Of a DNA stretch of 54,141 nucleotides, positions 39,983 to 51,475 are shown in pieces. Origin of the DNA: Allobacillus saliphilus (GTDB lineage: Bacteria; Bacillota; Bacilli; Bacillales; Alkalibacillaceae); assembly GCF_018138385.1 (NCBI RefSeq), contig NZ_JAGSIE010000017.1:1-54141 (forward strand), in the 5' to 3' direction. The translations under genes were made by a program, and so were the position numbers. Position 1 is the stretch's first letter. Each line of letters begins with the position of its first letter. The notes beneath the pieces were generated by a model. It saw only the letters and a program-made list of their open reading frames with translations. It was not told the origin of the DNA and ran no database searches.

Positions 39983-40294
39983 ATGCATGTAAAGAAAGGC
40001 GATAAAGTAGTCGTTATTTCCGGTAAAGATAAAGGTAAAGAAGGAACGATTTTAGAAGCGTTTCCTAAGAAAGAACGTGTTTTGGTTGAGGGCGTCAATT
40101 ATGTAAAAAAACACGCACAGCCTTCTCAAGATAATCCACAGGGTGGAATTTTGACAATCGAAGCACCAATTCATGTTTCGAACGTTATGCCAATCGATCC
40201 GAAAAGTGGCCAACCAACACGTGTCGGTTATGAAGTGAAAGACGGTAAAAAAGTTCGAATCGCAAAGAAATCGGGCGAAGCTTTAGATAAATAG
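39983..40294 (+). CDS. rplX: 50S ribosomal protein L24
   Basis: The 103-residue protein begins [20 protein letters not shown], a KOW motif, and has [18 protein letters not shown]. It is an assembly initiator near the exit tunnel. GGGAGGTG precedes ATG. Confidence 0.96.
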   Translation: MHVKKGDKVVVISGKDKGKEGTILEAFPKKERVLVEGVNYVKKHAQPSQDNPQGGILTIEAPIHVSNVMPIDPKSGQPTRVGYEVKDGKKVRIAKKSGEALDK

Positions 40295-40320
40295 TCTAGC
40301 AGTGAAAGGAGGGCTACAGA

Positions 40321-40860
40321 ATGAATGAATTAAAAAGAAAATACAAAGATGAAGTCGTTTCTAACTTAGTTGAAAAATTCAATTACAGTTCAGTAATGCA
40401 AGCACCGAAAGTTGAGAAAATCGTGATCAACATGGGTGTCGGTGATGCAGTTCAAAATTCAAAAGCACTTGATAACGCAGTTGAAGAACTAGCAACACTA
40501 TCAGGTCAAAAACCAGTAGTTACACGTGCCAAAAAATCGATTGCAGGTTTTCGTCTACGTGAAGGAATGCCAATTGGTGCCAAGGTAACACTTCGTGGAG
40601 AGCGCATGTACGATTTCCTCGAAAAGCTAATCGCTGTTTCCTTGCCACGTGTGCGTGACTTCCGCGGAATCTCCAACAAAGCATTTGATGGACGTGGAAA
40701 CTATACGCTTGGTGTCAAAGAGCAATTGATCTTCCCAGAAATTGATTACGATAAAGTAAATAAAGTTCGTGGAATGGATATCGTAATTGTGACAACTGCT
40801 GAGACAGATGAAGAAGCCCGTGAACTTCTTACGCAATTCGGAATGCCGTTCAAACAATAA
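40321..40860 (+). CDS. rplE: 50S ribosomal protein L5
   Basis: The 179-residue protein has [35 protein letters not shown] and the C-terminal [19 protein letters not shown]. It binds 5S rRNA and contacts S13. AAAGGAGGG precedes ATG. Confidence 0.97.
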   Translation: MNELKRKYKDEVVSNLVEKFNYSSVMQAPKVEKIVINMGVGDAVQNSKALDNAVEELATLSGQKPVVTRAKKSIAGFRLREGMPIGAKVTLRGERMYDFLEKLIAVSLPRVRDFRGISNKAFDGRGNYTLGVKEQLIFPEIDYDKVNKVRGMDIVIVTTAETDEEARELLTQFGMPFKQ

Positions 40861-40886
40861 CATGAACGTAAAAAGGAGGATAAATC

Positions 40887-41072
40887 GTGGCGAAAAAATC
40901 AATGATTGCTAAACAAAAACGCAAACAGAAATATTCCGTTCGTGAATATTCACGTTGCCAACGTTGTGGACGTCCACATTCAGTAATCCGTAAATTTAAG
41001 CTATGCCGAATTTGTTTCCGTGACTTAGCTCACGCAGGACAAATCCCAGGCGTCAAAAAAGCTAGCTGGTAA
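40887..41072 (+). CDS. rpsZ: 30S ribosomal protein S14, zinc-binding type Z
   Basis: The 61-residue protein has two CxxC pairs, CQRC (residues 24-27) and CRIC (40-43), typical of the short zinc-containing S14 of Firmicutes. It starts with GTG after AAAGGAGGA and ends [10 protein letters not shown] zinc-free paralogue (rpsN) elsewhere is common in relatives but not visible here. Confidence 0.96.
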   Translation: MAKKSMIAKQKRKQKYSVREYSRCQRCGRPHSVIRKFKLCRICFRDLAHAGQIPGVKKASW

Positions 41073-41102
41073 ACCCCATTGTAGGGAAGGAGGTAAAATC
41101 TA

Positions 41103-41501
41103 ATGGCAATGACAGATCCAATTGCAGATCTTTTAACTAGAATCCGAAATGCAAACGTGGCTCGCCATGATCAACTGGAAGTTCCAGCTTCCAACTTGAA
41201 GAAAGAAATCGTAGATATCTTGAAGCGAGAAGGTTTCATTCGTGATTATGAATATATTGAAGACAGTAAACAAGGTGTATTGCGACTATTCTTGAAATAT
41301 GGCCAAGACAACGAGCGTGTAATCACTGGTATTAAGAAAATCAGTAAACCAGGACTTCGTGTTTATGTGAAAGCAGACGAACTGCCTCGCGTATTAAACG
41401 GACTTGGCATCGCTGTTGTTTCAACTTCAAAAGGTGTATTGACAGATAAAGAAGCTCGTCAGCAAGCTATCGGCGGCGAAGTACTAGCATACGTTTGGTA
41501 A
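41103..41501 (+). CDS. rpsH: 30S ribosomal protein S8
   Basis: The 132-residue protein starts [20 protein letters not shown] and has [20 protein letters not shown] and the conserved [15 protein letters not shown]. It is a primary binder of the 16S central domain. AAGGAGGT precedes ATG. Confidence 0.97.
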   Translation: MAMTDPIADLLTRIRNANVARHDQLEVPASNLKKEIVDILKREGFIRDYEYIEDSKQGVLRLFLKYGQDNERVITGIKKISKPGLRVYVKADELPRVLNGLGIAVVSTSKGVLTDKEARQQAIGGEVLAYVW

Positions 41502-41529
41502 TAGAAAGTGTAGTCAGGAGGTGGAATAA

Positions 41530-42066
41530 ATGTCACGTATCGGTTTTAAACCACTTGAATTGCCAGAAGGCGTTGAAGTGAAAGTAGATGGTCTTACAGT
41601 GAACGTAAAAGGACCAAAAGGTGAATTGTCACGTACAATTCATGAAGATATGAAAGTGAATATCGAAGACAATCAACTCGTTGTTGAGCGTCCAAGTGAA
41701 AGCAAACTACACCGTTCATTGCATGGTACGACACGTACGATCATTGCGAACATGGTAGAAGGTGTAACAAAAGGCTTTGAAAAAGCACTTGAGATCAATG
41801 GTGTTGGTTACCGTGCACAAATGCAAGGTAATAAACTAATCGTTAACGCTGGATATTCCCATCCAGTTGAAGTAGATCCAATGGAAGGCATTGAAATCGA
41901 ATGCCCAACGAACACGAAAATCGTTGTTAAAGGGATCAATAAAGAGAAAGTCGGCGCAACCGCAGCAAATATTCGTGCAATCAGAACACCTGAACCTTAT
42001 AAAGGAAAAGGTATTCGTTATGAAGGCGAGTATGTACGCCAAAAAGAAGGTAAAACTGCGAAATAA
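41530..42066 (+). CDS. rplF: 50S ribosomal protein L6
   Basis: The 178-residue protein contains two L6 repeats. Seen are LNVKGPKG-like [34 protein letters not shown], and the C-terminal [19 protein letters not shown]. It lies near the GTPase center and the sarcin-ricin loop. AGGAGGTGG precedes ATG. Confidence 0.97.
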   Translation: MSRIGFKPLELPEGVEVKVDGLTVNVKGPKGELSRTIHEDMKVNIEDNQLVVERPSESKLHRSLHGTTRTIIANMVEGVTKGFEKALEINGVGYRAQMQGNKLIVNAGYSHPVEVDPMEGIEIECPTNTKIVVKGINKEKVGATAANIRAIRTPEPYKGKGIRYEGEYVRQKEGKTAK

Positions 42067-42098
42067 CTTCCGTTAAGAGACAGAAAGGAGTGACTTAA

Positions 42099-42461
42099 AT
42101 GATTACGAAGCAGGATAAGAATGCAACTCGTAAAAAACGTCATTATCGTTTACGCCGTGACCTTACCGGCACTGCCGAGCGTCCGCGTTTAAACGTATAC
42201 CGTTCAAATAAACACATTTATGCTCAATTGATCGATGATACAGCAGGCAAAACCTTAGCAAGTGCCTCTACTGTCGACCCGGAATTGAAATTGGATGCAA
42301 CAGGTAATGTTGAAGCAGCTCAAAAAGTTGGTGAACTTCTCGCGAAGCGTGCGACTGATGCAAATGTAAAATCTGTCGTATTTGACCGTGGAGGTTACCT
42401 TTATCACGGACGCGTAAAAGCTTTAGCGGATGCAGCTCGTGAAAATGGGTTGGAATTTTAA
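42099..42461 (+). CDS. rplR: 50S ribosomal protein L18
   Basis: The 120-residue protein has a basic N-terminus ([19 protein letters not shown]), [19 protein letters not shown] and the C-terminal [20 protein letters not shown]. It binds 5S rRNA together with L5. AAAGGAG precedes ATG. Confidence 0.97.
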   Translation: MITKQDKNATRKKRHYRLRRDLTGTAERPRLNVYRSNKHIYAQLIDDTAGKTLASASTVDPELKLDATGNVEAAQKVGELLAKRATDANVKSVVFDRGGYLYHGRVKALADAARENGLEF

Positions 42462-42488
42462 ACGTGATCGTAAAAGGAGGGAAATGAA

Positions 42489-42992
42489 TTGAGTAAACAA
42501 ATCGACGCAAGCAAGCTTGATATTGAAGAACGTGTAGTAACAATCAACCGTGTAGCGAAAGTTGTGAAAGGTGGTCGTCGTTTCCGTTTCACAGCACTCG
42601 TTGTCGTTGGAGATAAAAATGGCCATGTAGGCTTCGGTACAGGGAAAGCACAAGAAGTACCTGACGCGATTAAAAAAGCTATTGAGGATGGTAAAAAGAA
42701 CTTGGTACGTGTGCCAATCGTCGGCACAACTATTCCTCACCAAATTCATGGTCAACTCGGAGCTGGAAACGTCCTTTTGAAACCAGCTACTGAAGGTACA
42801 GGGGTTATTGCTGGTGGACCTGTTCGTGCTGTATTGGAACTTGCTGGTGTAGGAGATATCCTTTCTAAATCATTAGGTTCAAATACACCTATTAACATGG
42901 TTCGTGCAACAATCCAAGGATTGAGTGAACTAAAAACGGCAGAACAAGTAAGTAAATTACGTGGTAAGTCAGCCGAAGAACTGAAAGGATAA
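42489..42992 (+). CDS. rpsE: 30S ribosomal protein S5
   Basis: The 167-residue protein starts with TTG 42489 (AAAGGAGGG upstream). The N-terminal dsRNA-binding region has [20 protein letters not shown], followed by [20 protein letters not shown] and [20 protein letters not shown]. The loop that carries spectinomycin-resistance mutations in other bacteria (VVKGGRRF) looks standard. Confidence 0.96.
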   Translation: MSKQIDASKLDIEERVVTINRVAKVVKGGRRFRFTALVVVGDKNGHVGFGTGKAQEVPDAIKKAIEDGKKNLVRVPIVGTTIPHQIHGQLGAGNVLLKPATEGTGVIAGGPVRAVLELAGVGDILSKSLGSNTPINMVRATIQGLSELKTAEQVSKLRGKSAEELKG

Positions 42993-43004
42993 GGAGGGAT
43001 TTAC

Positions 43005-43187
43005 ATGGCTAAACAATTAGAAATTACCCTCACACGGAGTGTCATTGGAAGCAAACAAGACCAACGTAGAACAGTTGAAGCACTTGGGCTGAGAAAAAGA
43101 CATCAAACAGTCGTTCGTGAGGATACACCTGTTGTTCGCGGTATGATCAATAAAGTATCCCATCTTGTTCAAGTGAACGAAAAATAA
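43005..43187 (+). CDS. rpmD: 50S ribosomal protein L30
   Basis: The 60-residue protein has [20 protein letters not shown] and [20 protein letters not shown], the complete bacterial L30 fold. AAGGAGGG precedes ATG. Confidence 0.96.
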   Translation: MAKQLEITLTRSVIGSKQDQRRTVEALGLRKRHQTVVREDTPVVRGMINKVSHLVQVNEK

Positions 43188-43216
43188 CAAGAGTTTTTCA
43201 AAGAGGAGGTGCTCGA

Positions 43217-43657
43217 ATGAAACTTCATGAATTAAAAAGTACTGAAGGGTCCCGTAAGAAAAGAAACCGTGTAGGTCGTGGTATGGCTACAGGGAACGGA
43301 AAAACTTCAGGCCGTGGACATAAAGGTCAGAATGCACGTTCCGGAGGCGGTACTCGTCCAGGATTTGAAGGCGGACAGTTACCATTATTCCAACGTCTTC
43401 CAAAACGTGGTTTCACAAATATTCACCGTAAAGAATATGTCATTGTAAATTTAGAGACATTAAATAGATTTGATGAAGGTGTAGAGGTAACTCCAGAACT
43501 TCTACTTGAAGAAGGTATTGTCAGTAAGTTGAAAGCAGGCGTGAAAGTTCTAGGCAACGGTAGCTTAGATAAAAAATTGACTGTTAAAGCGCATAAATTC
43601 TCTGCTTCGGCGAAAGAGGCAATCGAAGCTGCAGGCGGTCAAACTGAGGTGATCTAA
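43217..43657 (+). CDS. rplO: 50S ribosomal protein L15
   Basis: The 146-residue protein starts [20 protein letters not shown] and has the Gly/Arg-rich [20 protein letters not shown] segment that penetrates 23S rRNA. The end is a globular domain ([17 protein letters not shown]). Its stop overlaps the secY start by one base. Confidence 0.97.
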   Translation: MKLHELKSTEGSRKKRNRVGRGMATGNGKTSGRGHKGQNARSGGGTRPGFEGGQLPLFQRLPKRGFTNIHRKEYVIVNLETLNRFDEGVEVTPELLLEEGIVSKLKAGVKVLGNGSLDKKLTVKAHKFSASAKEAIEAAGGQTEVI

Positions 43658-44949
43658 TGTTCAGCACATTTATCAATATGTTTCGCGTAGCTGACATTCG
43701 CAGCAAAATCCTTTTCACCTTAGGTGTGCTCATTATTTTCCGTTTGGGAACTTTTATTCCTGTTCCTTTTACGGATAAAAATGCATTAACGATGATGGAT
43801 GAGGTTAACTCTTTTGGATTTATCGATACCTTTGGTGGGGGAGCGTTAAGTCAGTTCTCAATCTTCGCAATGGGTGTTTTCCCTTACATTACAGCGATGA
43901 TTATTATGCAGTTGCTTCAAATGGACGTCGTACCGAAATTTACGGAATGGCGTAAACAGGGAGAGCAAGGCAGAAAGAAATTGACTCAAGTTACGCGTTA
44001 CGGAACAGTCGGTTTAGCTTTCCTTCAAGCAATAGGGATGTCTGTCGGTTTCAACGAGATGACTAACGGATCACTTATTCAGGATCCAAGCATTATGACT
44101 TACTTTGTCATAGCCATTGTATTGACTGGCGGTACGACTTTCTTAATGTGGTTAGGAGAGCAGATCACTGAGTATGGGGTAGGGAACGGAATTTCCATCC
44201 TCATTTTTGCTGGTATTATTGCCGGATTCCCGAATGCAATTAACCAGCTATATGAACAATTTATTTCAGGTGCAGGCGACCAGTTATTCATTAATATTGC
44301 CATCTTGGCTATTATATTACTAGTTGTCGTTGCGATTATTGTTGGTGTCATATTCATCCAACAAGCGTTGCGTAAAATACCAATACAGTATGCAAAACGC
44401 ACGGTTAATCGTTCACCTGTTGGAGGACACTCTGCACATTTACCATTAAAAGTAAACGCAGCAGGCGTTATTCCAATTATTTTTGCAATTTCATTTGTCA
44501 TTGCACCTCAGACCGTAGCAGGATTTTTTGAAGGAAATGAATTTGCCTCAACGGTACAATATATATTTGATTACACACAACCAATTGGTATGGTTATATA
44601 CGTCGGATTGATCATTGCCTTTACGTATTTCTATACATTTGTTCAAGTTAACCCTGAGCAAATGGCTGAAAACTTACAAAAGCAAGGTGGTTATGTACCT
44701 GGTATTCGACCTGGTAAAAACACCGAAACGTATTTGACTCGAGTCATTTACCGTTTAACTTTTGTTGGAGCACTGTTCTTGGCAGTCGTTTCTATCTTCC
44801 CGATCATTCTAGGCAGTGTTGCTAACCTTCCAGCAGCCGTCCAAATCGGCGGAACAAGCTTACTAATCGTCGTCGGTGTTGCACTGAATACGATGAAGCA
44901 GCTGGAAAGCCAGTTGGTAAAACGACACTACCGAGGCTTTATAAAATAA
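43657..44949 (+). CDS. secY: Preprotein translocase channel subunit SecY
   Basis: The 430-residue protein has ten predicted membrane helices. The plug/helix 2 region is FGGGALSQFSIFAMGVFPYI, and the cytoplasmic C5 loop is near GGYVPGIRPGKNTETYL. The C-terminus ends QLVKRHYRGFIK. With SecE (16481) it forms the Sec channel. The start codon ATG overlaps the rplO stop, and adk follows as in B. subtilis. Confidence 0.97.
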   Translation: MFSTFINMFRVADIRSKILFTLGVLIIFRLGTFIPVPFTDKNALTMMDEVNSFGFIDTFGGGALSQFSIFAMGVFPYITAMIIMQLLQMDVVPKFTEWRKQGEQGRKKLTQVTRYGTVGLAFLQAIGMSVGFNEMTNGSLIQDPSIMTYFVIAIVLTGGTTFLMWLGEQITEYGVGNGISILIFAGIIAGFPNAINQLYEQFISGAGDQLFINIAILAIILLVVVAIIVGVIFIQQALRKIPIQYAKRTVNRSPVGGHSAHLPLKVNAAGVIPIIFAISFVIAPQTVAGFFEGNEFASTVQYIFDYTQPIGMVIYVGLIIAFTYFYTFVQVNPEQMAENLQKQGGYVPGIRPGKNTETYLTRVIYRLTFVGALFLAVVSIFPIILGSVANLPAAVQIGGTSLLIVVGVALNTMKQLESQLVKRHYRGFIK

Positions 44950-45633
<684 letters not shown>

Positions 45634-46380
45634 ATGATTATTTTAAAGACACCACGTGAAATTGATTTGATGCGCCAAGCAGGTAAAATTGTTGGGTTAA
45701 CACACCAAGAACTTCAGAAACATATTAAACCCGGTATCACTACCAAAAAACTAGATGACATTGCTGAAAAGTTTATACGCAGTATGGATGCACTACCATC
45801 TTTTAAAGGATATAATGGCTTTAAAGGGAGTGTCTGTGTTTCAGTCAATGAAGAACTCGTACATGGTATCCCAAGTAATCGCGAGTTGAAAAATGGTGAC
45901 ATCGTCACATTGGACATCGGTGCGGAATATAAAGGTTATCATGGAGATTCGGCTTGGACATATGCTGTCGGAGAAATTGACGAAGAGACGCAAAAACTCC
46001 TCGAGGTCACTGAAGCATCTTTGTTTGAAGGATTAAGCGTGATTGCTCCCGGAAAACGTCTGACCGATATTTCACATGCCATTCAATCCTATGTCGAACC
46101 GTACGGCTATACCATAGTGCGGGAGTATGGAGGCCATGGGATCGGCCAAGACCTTCATGAAGACCCACATATTTCGAATTTCGGTCCACCAAACAAAGGA
46201 CCACGGTTGAGAAAGGGTATGGTGCTGGCCATCGAACCAATGGTAAACCTCGGCGAACGTTATGTTCGAACGCTGGAAGATGGTTGGACAGTCGTTACGG
46301 AAGATTCGAAGAACTGCGCACATTTTGAGCATACGATTGCAGTGACAGAGGATGGCTATGAAATTTTAACAAAAGCTTAA
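45634..46380 (+). CDS. map: Methionine aminopeptidase, type I
   Basis: The 248-residue metalloprotease removes the N-terminal Met. Metal-ligand motifs are [20 protein letters not shown] (two Asp), [12 protein letters not shown] (His), and EPMVNLG and [11 protein letters not shown] (two Glu). Its ATG follows the adk stop with no gap; the ribosome binding site would be GGAGG in the adk end. Confidence 0.96.
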   Translation: MIILKTPREIDLMRQAGKIVGLTHQELQKHIKPGITTKKLDDIAEKFIRSMDALPSFKGYNGFKGSVCVSVNEELVHGIPSNRELKNGDIVTLDIGAEYKGYHGDSAWTYAVGEIDEETQKLLEVTEASLFEGLSVIAPGKRLTDISHAIQSYVEPYGYTIVREYGGHGIGQDLHEDPHISNFGPPNKGPRLRKGMVLAIEPMVNLGERYVRTLEDGWTVVTEDSKNCAHFEHTIAVTEDGYEILTKA

Positions 46381-46401
46381 ATCAAGTGAAGGTGATTGTG
46401 A

Positions 46402-46717
46402 TTGAACGATGGAGAATCGGGAAGTCCTAGAATAGGCCAGTTGGTTCAGGTTAAACGTGGTCGTGAACTAAGTCAGTATGCGGTTATCATCGATATTTTA
46501 GATGAAAAATTCGTATTATTGGCGGATGGCGAGAAAAGGAAATTTGACCGACCGAAAAAGAAAAATCTTCACCATGTGGAGCTGATTGATTATGTCTCCC
46601 CAGAAGTTGAAAAGAGCTTAAAAGAGACCAACCGGGTGACAAATGGAAAGCTCCGTTTCGCAATATCGAAATTTGTTAATGAATTATTGGCAGATTGGAA
46701 GAAGGGAGATTCTCTCA

Positions 46718-46725
<8 letters not shown>
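46402..46725 (+). CDS. KOW-domain RNA-binding protein (L14e/L6e/L27e-like)
   Basis: The 107-residue protein has a KOW-like N-terminal half ([20 protein letters not shown], then [20 protein letters not shown]) and a helical C-terminal half. It uses TTG 46402 (GAAGGTGATTG upstream). It occupies the place of the small KOW gene ybzG between map and infA in B. subtilis. Its function is unknown to me, but the context suggests ribosome binding or translation. It overlaps infA by 8 nt. Confidence 0.8.
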
Positions 46726-47082
<357 letters not shown>

Positions 47083-47106
47083 TCAAAAAGGAGGTGCCAT
47101 CCACTA

Positions 47107-47472
47107 ATGGCTCGTATTGCAGGAGTTGACGTCCCTCGTGACAAACGTATCGTTGTCGCGCTAACGTATATTTATGGAGTAGGTAAATCTACAGCTCAAC
47201 AAGTGTTAAAAGATGTCGGTGTTTCTGAAGATACACGTGTACGTGATCTAACAGAAGACGAATTAGCTAGCATCCGTAAAGGTGTAGAAAACTATACAGT
47301 TGAAGGGGATCTTCGTCGTGAAACATCCCTTAACATTAAGCGATTGATCGAGATCGGTTCTTACCGTGGAATTCGCCATCGTAGAGGATTGCCTGTTCAT
47401 GGTCAAAAGACTAAGAACAACGCTCGTACTCGAAAAGGCCCACGTCGTACAATTGCTAACAAGAAAAAATAA
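47107..47472 (+). CDS. rpsM: 30S ribosomal protein S13
   Basis: The 121-residue protein starts [20 protein letters not shown] and has the helix-hairpin-helix GVGKSTAQ and the basic tail [20 protein letters not shown]. It bridges the subunits at the 30S head. AAGGAGGTG precedes ATG by about 12 nt. Confidence 0.97.
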   Translation: MARIAGVDVPRDKRIVVALTYIYGVGKSTAQQVLKDVGVSEDTRVRDLTEDELASIRKGVENYTVEGDLRRETSLNIKRLIEIGSYRGIRHRRGLPVHGQKTKNNARTRKGPRRTIANKKK

Positions 47473-47497
47473 GTAATCGAAGGAGGTTTGAAGCATT

Positions 47498-47893
<396 letters not shown>

Positions 47894-47908
47894 TTTATTC
47901 GTATATAT

Positions 47909-47937
47909 TTTGTCAGCCCGTCTATAATGGGTTATGA
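47909..47937 (+). promoter_or_regulatory. Candidate promoter of rpoA-rplQ
   Basis: TTGTCA at 47909 and TATGAT at 47932 have a 17-bp spacer in the 165-nt gap between rpsK and rpoA. It would give rpoA a leader of about 115 nt. No clear terminator separates the two genes. Confidence 0.5.
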
Positions 47938-48058
47938 TAGCTTAAATAAGCAGGCACGGAACATCAGGCTGTTTTAAAAAAGCAGTATCTGATTTTGAAA
48001 GAAAATGTGGGGAACTCCGCATAAGTGTTTCGACGTTTTGAAGGAGGGTTTTGGGTAA

Positions 48059-49003
48059 ATGATCGAAATTGAAAAACCGCAAGTTGAAACGATTGAAATT
48101 AGTGATGATGCTACATTCGGAAAGTTCGTCATTGAACCGTTAGAGCGTGGTTATGGAACTACAGTAGGGAACTCCCTACGTCGTATTCTATTATCCTCAC
48201 TACCTGGCGCTGCAGTGACGTCTGTCCAAATTGAAAACGTCCTTCATGAATTTTCAACTATTGAAAACGTCTATGAAGACGTAACGACTATTCTTTTAAA
48301 TTTAAAAGAGTTATCGTTAAAGATTTACTCTGAAGAAGAGAAAACTTTGGAAATTGATGTTCAAGGCGAGGGTGAAGTCTTCGCTAGAGATATTCAGCAT
48401 GATAGTGACGTAGAAATACTGAACCCAGACCTTAAAATTGCAACAATCACAGGAAACGGAAGTCTATCCATGAAGATTTTTGCTGAGCAAGGTCGTGGCT
48501 ACCGTAAAGCTGATGCGAATAAACGTGATGATCAACCGATCGGCGTTATTCCAGTAGATTCAATCTTTACTCCAGTTAAGGGTGTAACCTACCAAGTAGA
48601 GAACACTCGAGTTGGTCAAGTAGCAAACTATGATAAGCTGACACTGGATGTAAGCACAGATGGTAGTATTCGACCTGAGGAAGCAATTTCCTTAGGAGCT
48701 AAAGTCTTTACAGAGCATTTAAATGTATTTGTAAATATGACTGATGAAGCTCAAAAAGCAGAAATCATGGTAGAAAAAGAAGAAGACCAAAAAGAAAAAG
48801 TGTTGGAAATGACCATTGAAGAGTTAGACCTCTCTGTGCGTTCATACAACTGTCTGAAACGTGCAGGAATCAACACGGTTCAAGAACTGACACAAAAATC
48901 CGAAGAAGATATGATGAAAGTCCGTAACTTGGGAAGAAAATCATTAGATGAAGTTAAATTCAAGTTGAATGATTTAAACCTAGGCCTACGTAACGACGAT
49001 TAA
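48059..49003 (+). CDS. rpoA: DNA-directed RNA polymerase subunit alpha
   Basis: The 314-residue protein has an N-terminal assembly domain ([40 protein letters not shown]), a flexible acidic linker near 230-240 (EKEEDQKEK) and the C-terminal DNA- and activator-binding domain ([35 protein letters not shown]). AAGGAGGG precedes ATG. Confidence 0.97.
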   Translation: MIEIEKPQVETIEISDDATFGKFVIEPLERGYGTTVGNSLRRILLSSLPGAAVTSVQIENVLHEFSTIENVYEDVTTILLNLKELSLKIYSEEEKTLEIDVQGEGEVFARDIQHDSDVEILNPDLKIATITGNGSLSMKIFAEQGRGYRKADANKRDDQPIGVIPVDSIFTPVKGVTYQVENTRVGQVANYDKLTLDVSTDGSIRPEEAISLGAKVFTEHLNVFVNMTDEAQKAEIMVEKEEDQKEKVLEMTIEELDLSVRSYNCLKRAGINTVQELTQKSEEDMMKVRNLGRKSLDEVKFKLNDLNLGLRNDD

Positions 49004-49045
49004 TCAAGACAGCGATAAATCTTTCTGGTAAAGGAGGTTTTGAGA

Positions 49046-49411
49046 ATGGCGAAAGCGAAATTAGGCCGTCCAACAGATCAACGTCAAGCAATGCTACGTA
49101 ACCTTGCTACTGATCTAATTGTGCACGAACGCATTGAAACAACAGAAGCAAAAGCAAAAGCACTACGTTCTGTTGTCGAAAAACTAATCACACTCGGTAA
49201 ACGCGGTGACTTACATGCTCGTCGACAAGCAGCTTCTGTGATCCGCAATGCAAAAGCGGACGAAGAAGAGTCACAATCTGCTTTACAAAAATTGTTTTCA
49301 GATATCGCACCTCGATTTGAAGACCGCCAAGGCGGTTACACACGTATCCTAAAATTGGGTGAACGTAAAGGTGACGGTGCGAAAACGGTGATTATTGAAT
49401 TAGTTGACTAA
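49046..49411 (+). CDS. rplQ: 50S ribosomal protein L17
   Basis: The 121-residue protein has [20 protein letters not shown] and [20 protein letters not shown], as in Gram-positive L17. I chose ATG 49046; AAAGGAGG lies 9-10 nt upstream, and the in-frame TTG 49040 is too close. It is the last gene of the S10-spc-alpha cluster. Confidence 0.96.
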   Translation: MAKAKLGRPTDQRQAMLRNLATDLIVHERIETTEAKAKALRSVVEKLITLGKRGDLHARRQAASVIRNAKADEEESQSALQKLFSDIAPRFEDRQGGYTRILKLGERKGDGAKTVIIELVD

Positions 49412-49426
49412 TTGAATGATTAAAGG

Positions 49427-49476
49427 AAAAAGGGTGGTCAGTTACCAGAAACTTTGGACTGAGCCCTTTTTTATTT
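49427..49476 (+). terminator. Intrinsic terminator after rplQ
   Basis: AAAAAGGG at 49427 pairs with CCCTTTTT at 49464-49471, extended by inner TCAGT/ACTGA, and the T-run continues. It closes the ribosomal protein cluster. Confidence 0.85.
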
Positions 49477-49501
49477 TGTACAAAATTGAACCTGACTTTA
49501 A

Positions 49502-49672
49502 TTATGAACACTCTATTCGAGGATAGCGCATCAAATTTAACCTCTATCCTCGATTAGGAGCACTCTAATCGAGGGTAGCCCATCAAATTTCAACTCTATC
49601 ATCAATTAGGAACGTTCTATTCTAAGATAGGACATCAAAATTTAACTCTATCTTCAATTACGAAATAACGCT
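49502..49672. repeat. Second array of 52-bp units between rplQ and ecfA1
   Basis: CATCAAA recurs at 49529, 49581 and 49633, exactly every 52 bp, and CTCTAT/CTCTAA blocks recur with it. One unit contains a long palindrome: CTATCCTCGATTAG (49544-49557) and CTAATCGAGGGTAG (49565-49578), 14 bp with one G-T pair and a 7-nt loop. Its core TCGATTAGGAGCACTCTA matches the array after tuf (TCGAATAGGAGTGCTCTA) at 15 of 18 bases. The rest of the 49477-49805 gap has no gene. Confidence 0.85.
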
Positions 49673-49805
49673 CAATACGAAACGTTTACCAAACGATAGA
49701 GTTCCCTTTAAATGAATAGCTAGTACATGATCTATTACCAAATCGACTTGTCGGTATGATAAACTAACATTAGTGAAAGAGTACGGTGCCAAGGGAGCAA
49801 CAGTG

Positions 49806-50633
49806 ATGATTGAATTTAACAAAGTGAGCTATTCATATGACAAAAATAGTGGAAATGCAGTAGATGAATTAAGTATGTCGATTGAACAAAATGAATGGAT
49901 TGCTTTGATCGGTCATAATGGTTCTGGTAAATCTACACTGGCAAAACTGATGAATGGCTTACTTCTTCCTACAAGCGGAACGATTTCAGTGGACGGGCTA
50001 TCGTTGTCAGAAGATACCTATTGGGAAATCCGCAAGAAGGTCGGCATGGTTTTTCAGAATCCAGAGAACCAATTTGTTGGGACAACTGTCATGGATGATG
50101 TCGCGTTTGGTTTAGAAAACTTAGGTGTCCCTCGAGAAGAAATGGTGAAACGAGTTTCTGCCGCATTAAAAGAAGTTGATATGTATTCATTTAAAGACCA
50201 AGCACCAAATCGTTTATCTGGCGGGCAGAAGCAACGCGTCGCAATCGCTGGCATTCTAGCGATTATGCCAGAAGTGATCATTTTTGATGAGGCATCGACA
50301 ATGTTGGATCCGAATGGAAAGCAAGAATTATTGGAAACGATTAAAGGTCTTCGAAAAACAAAAAAGATGACGATTGTCTATATTACACATGACTTGAGTG
50401 AAGCAGCCTACGCGGACCGAATCATTGTAATGAACGAAGGAAGACAGTGGATGAGTGGTAAACCGAGAGAAGTTTTCCAATACCAAAATGAGCTGTCCGA
50501 GATTGGATTGGAAATACCACTTATATCAAGTATATATGCAGGAATGAACGAGCATGGAGTTAAACTGGAGAAAGAACCATTACATATGAAAGAATTGGTG
50601 GATCAACTATGGAAATTGTCTTCGAAAATGTAG
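49806..50633 (+). CDS. ecfA1: ECF transporter ATPase A1
   Basis: The 275-residue ABC ATPase has Walker A GHNGSGKST (about 37-45), Q-loop FQNPENQFVG, signature RLSGGQKQRVAIAG and Walker B VIIFDEASTMLDP. It powers vitamin and metal uptake with EcfA2, EcfT and substrate-specific S components encoded elsewhere. I chose ATG 49806 (AGGGAG 8 nt upstream); GTG 49803 and a frame from 49773 are alternatives. It overlaps ecfA2 by 25 nt. Confidence 0.95.
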   Translation: MIEFNKVSYSYDKNSGNAVDELSMSIEQNEWIALIGHNGSGKSTLAKLMNGLLLPTSGTISVDGLSLSEDTYWEIRKKVGMVFQNPENQFVGTTVMDDVAFGLENLGVPREEMVKRVSAALKEVDMYSFKDQAPNRLSGGQKQRVAIAGILAIMPEVIIFDEASTMLDPNGKQELLETIKGLRKTKKMTIVYITHDLSEAAYADRIIVMNEGRQWMSGKPREVFQYQNELSEIGLEIPLISSIYAGMNEHGVKLEKEPLHMKELVDQLWKLSSKM

Positions 50634-51475
50634 ATTTTATTTATCAACCGAATAGTCCATTTTCTCACCAAGCATTAAAAGATATCAGTCTGACGATAAA
50701 AGATGGAGATTATGCTGCTTTTATCGGGCATACAGGGTCAGGAAAATCAACATTGCTACAACACTTAAATGGCATTCTACGCCCAACTTCGGGGACAGTT
50801 CGTATTGGCGATTTCGAGCTGACGACGAAGAAGAACAATGAGATTAAATCACTACGTCGAAAAGTTGGTGTAGTCTTTCAATACCCAGAGCACCAGTTAT
50901 TCGAGGAAACAGTTGAGAAAGATATTCTGTTTGGCCCTAAAAACTTTGGTATGGATGTTGAGGAAGCAAAGCATAATCTGCCAACTATTTTAGAAGAAGT
51001 CGGGTTACCGACAGACGTTCTCCAGCGCTCGCCGTTTGAATTAAGTGGTGGTCAAATGCGGCGGGTAGCCATCGCAGGAGTGCTCATTACGGAACCAAAC
51101 GTATTGATTTTGGATGAACCGACGGCCGGTCTCGATCCAAGAGGTAGAAAGCAAATCATGAGTTTAATCGACTCGCTACATAAGAAAAAAAGAATGACAA
51201 TCATTCTAGTGACCCATCACATGGAAGATGTTCTCCGTCACGCGAACCAGGCGTTTGTGTTAAACAAAGGAGAACTAGTGATGCAAGGAGAACCAGTAGA
51301 AGTATTCCAAGAAGAAGAACGTCTCCGAAAAATTGGACTTGGCATACCCGAAGAATTACAGCTAATTAATCAATTAAAGCAAACATTAGGTTTACCAATA
51401 ACCTATCTTCATCAAAGTCCTAGCGAATTAGGAAAAGATATAGCAAAAGCTTTACACGCAGGAGGCAACCGATGA
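50609..51475 (+). CDS. ecfA2: ECF transporter ATPase A2
   Basis: The 288-residue ABC ATPase has Walker A GHTGSGKST, Q-loop FQYPEHQLFEETV, signature ELSGGQMRRVAIAG and Walker B VLILDEPTAGLDP. It pairs with EcfA1. The start ATG 50609 lies inside ecfA1, and it overlaps ecfT by 4 nt, so the three are translationally linked. Confidence 0.95.
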   Translation: MEIVFENVDFIYQPNSPFSHQALKDISLTIKDGDYAAFIGHTGSGKSTLLQHLNGILRPTSGTVRIGDFELTTKKNNEIKSLRRKVGVVFQYPEHQLFEETVEKDILFGPKNFGMDVEEAKHNLPTILEEVGLPTDVLQRSPFELSGGQMRRVAIAGVLITEPNVLILDEPTAGLDPRGRKQIMSLIDSLHKKKRMTIILVTHHMEDVLRHANQAFVLNKGELVMQGEPVEVFQEEERLRKIGLGIPEELQLINQLKQTLGLPITYLHQSPSELGKDIAKALHAGGNR

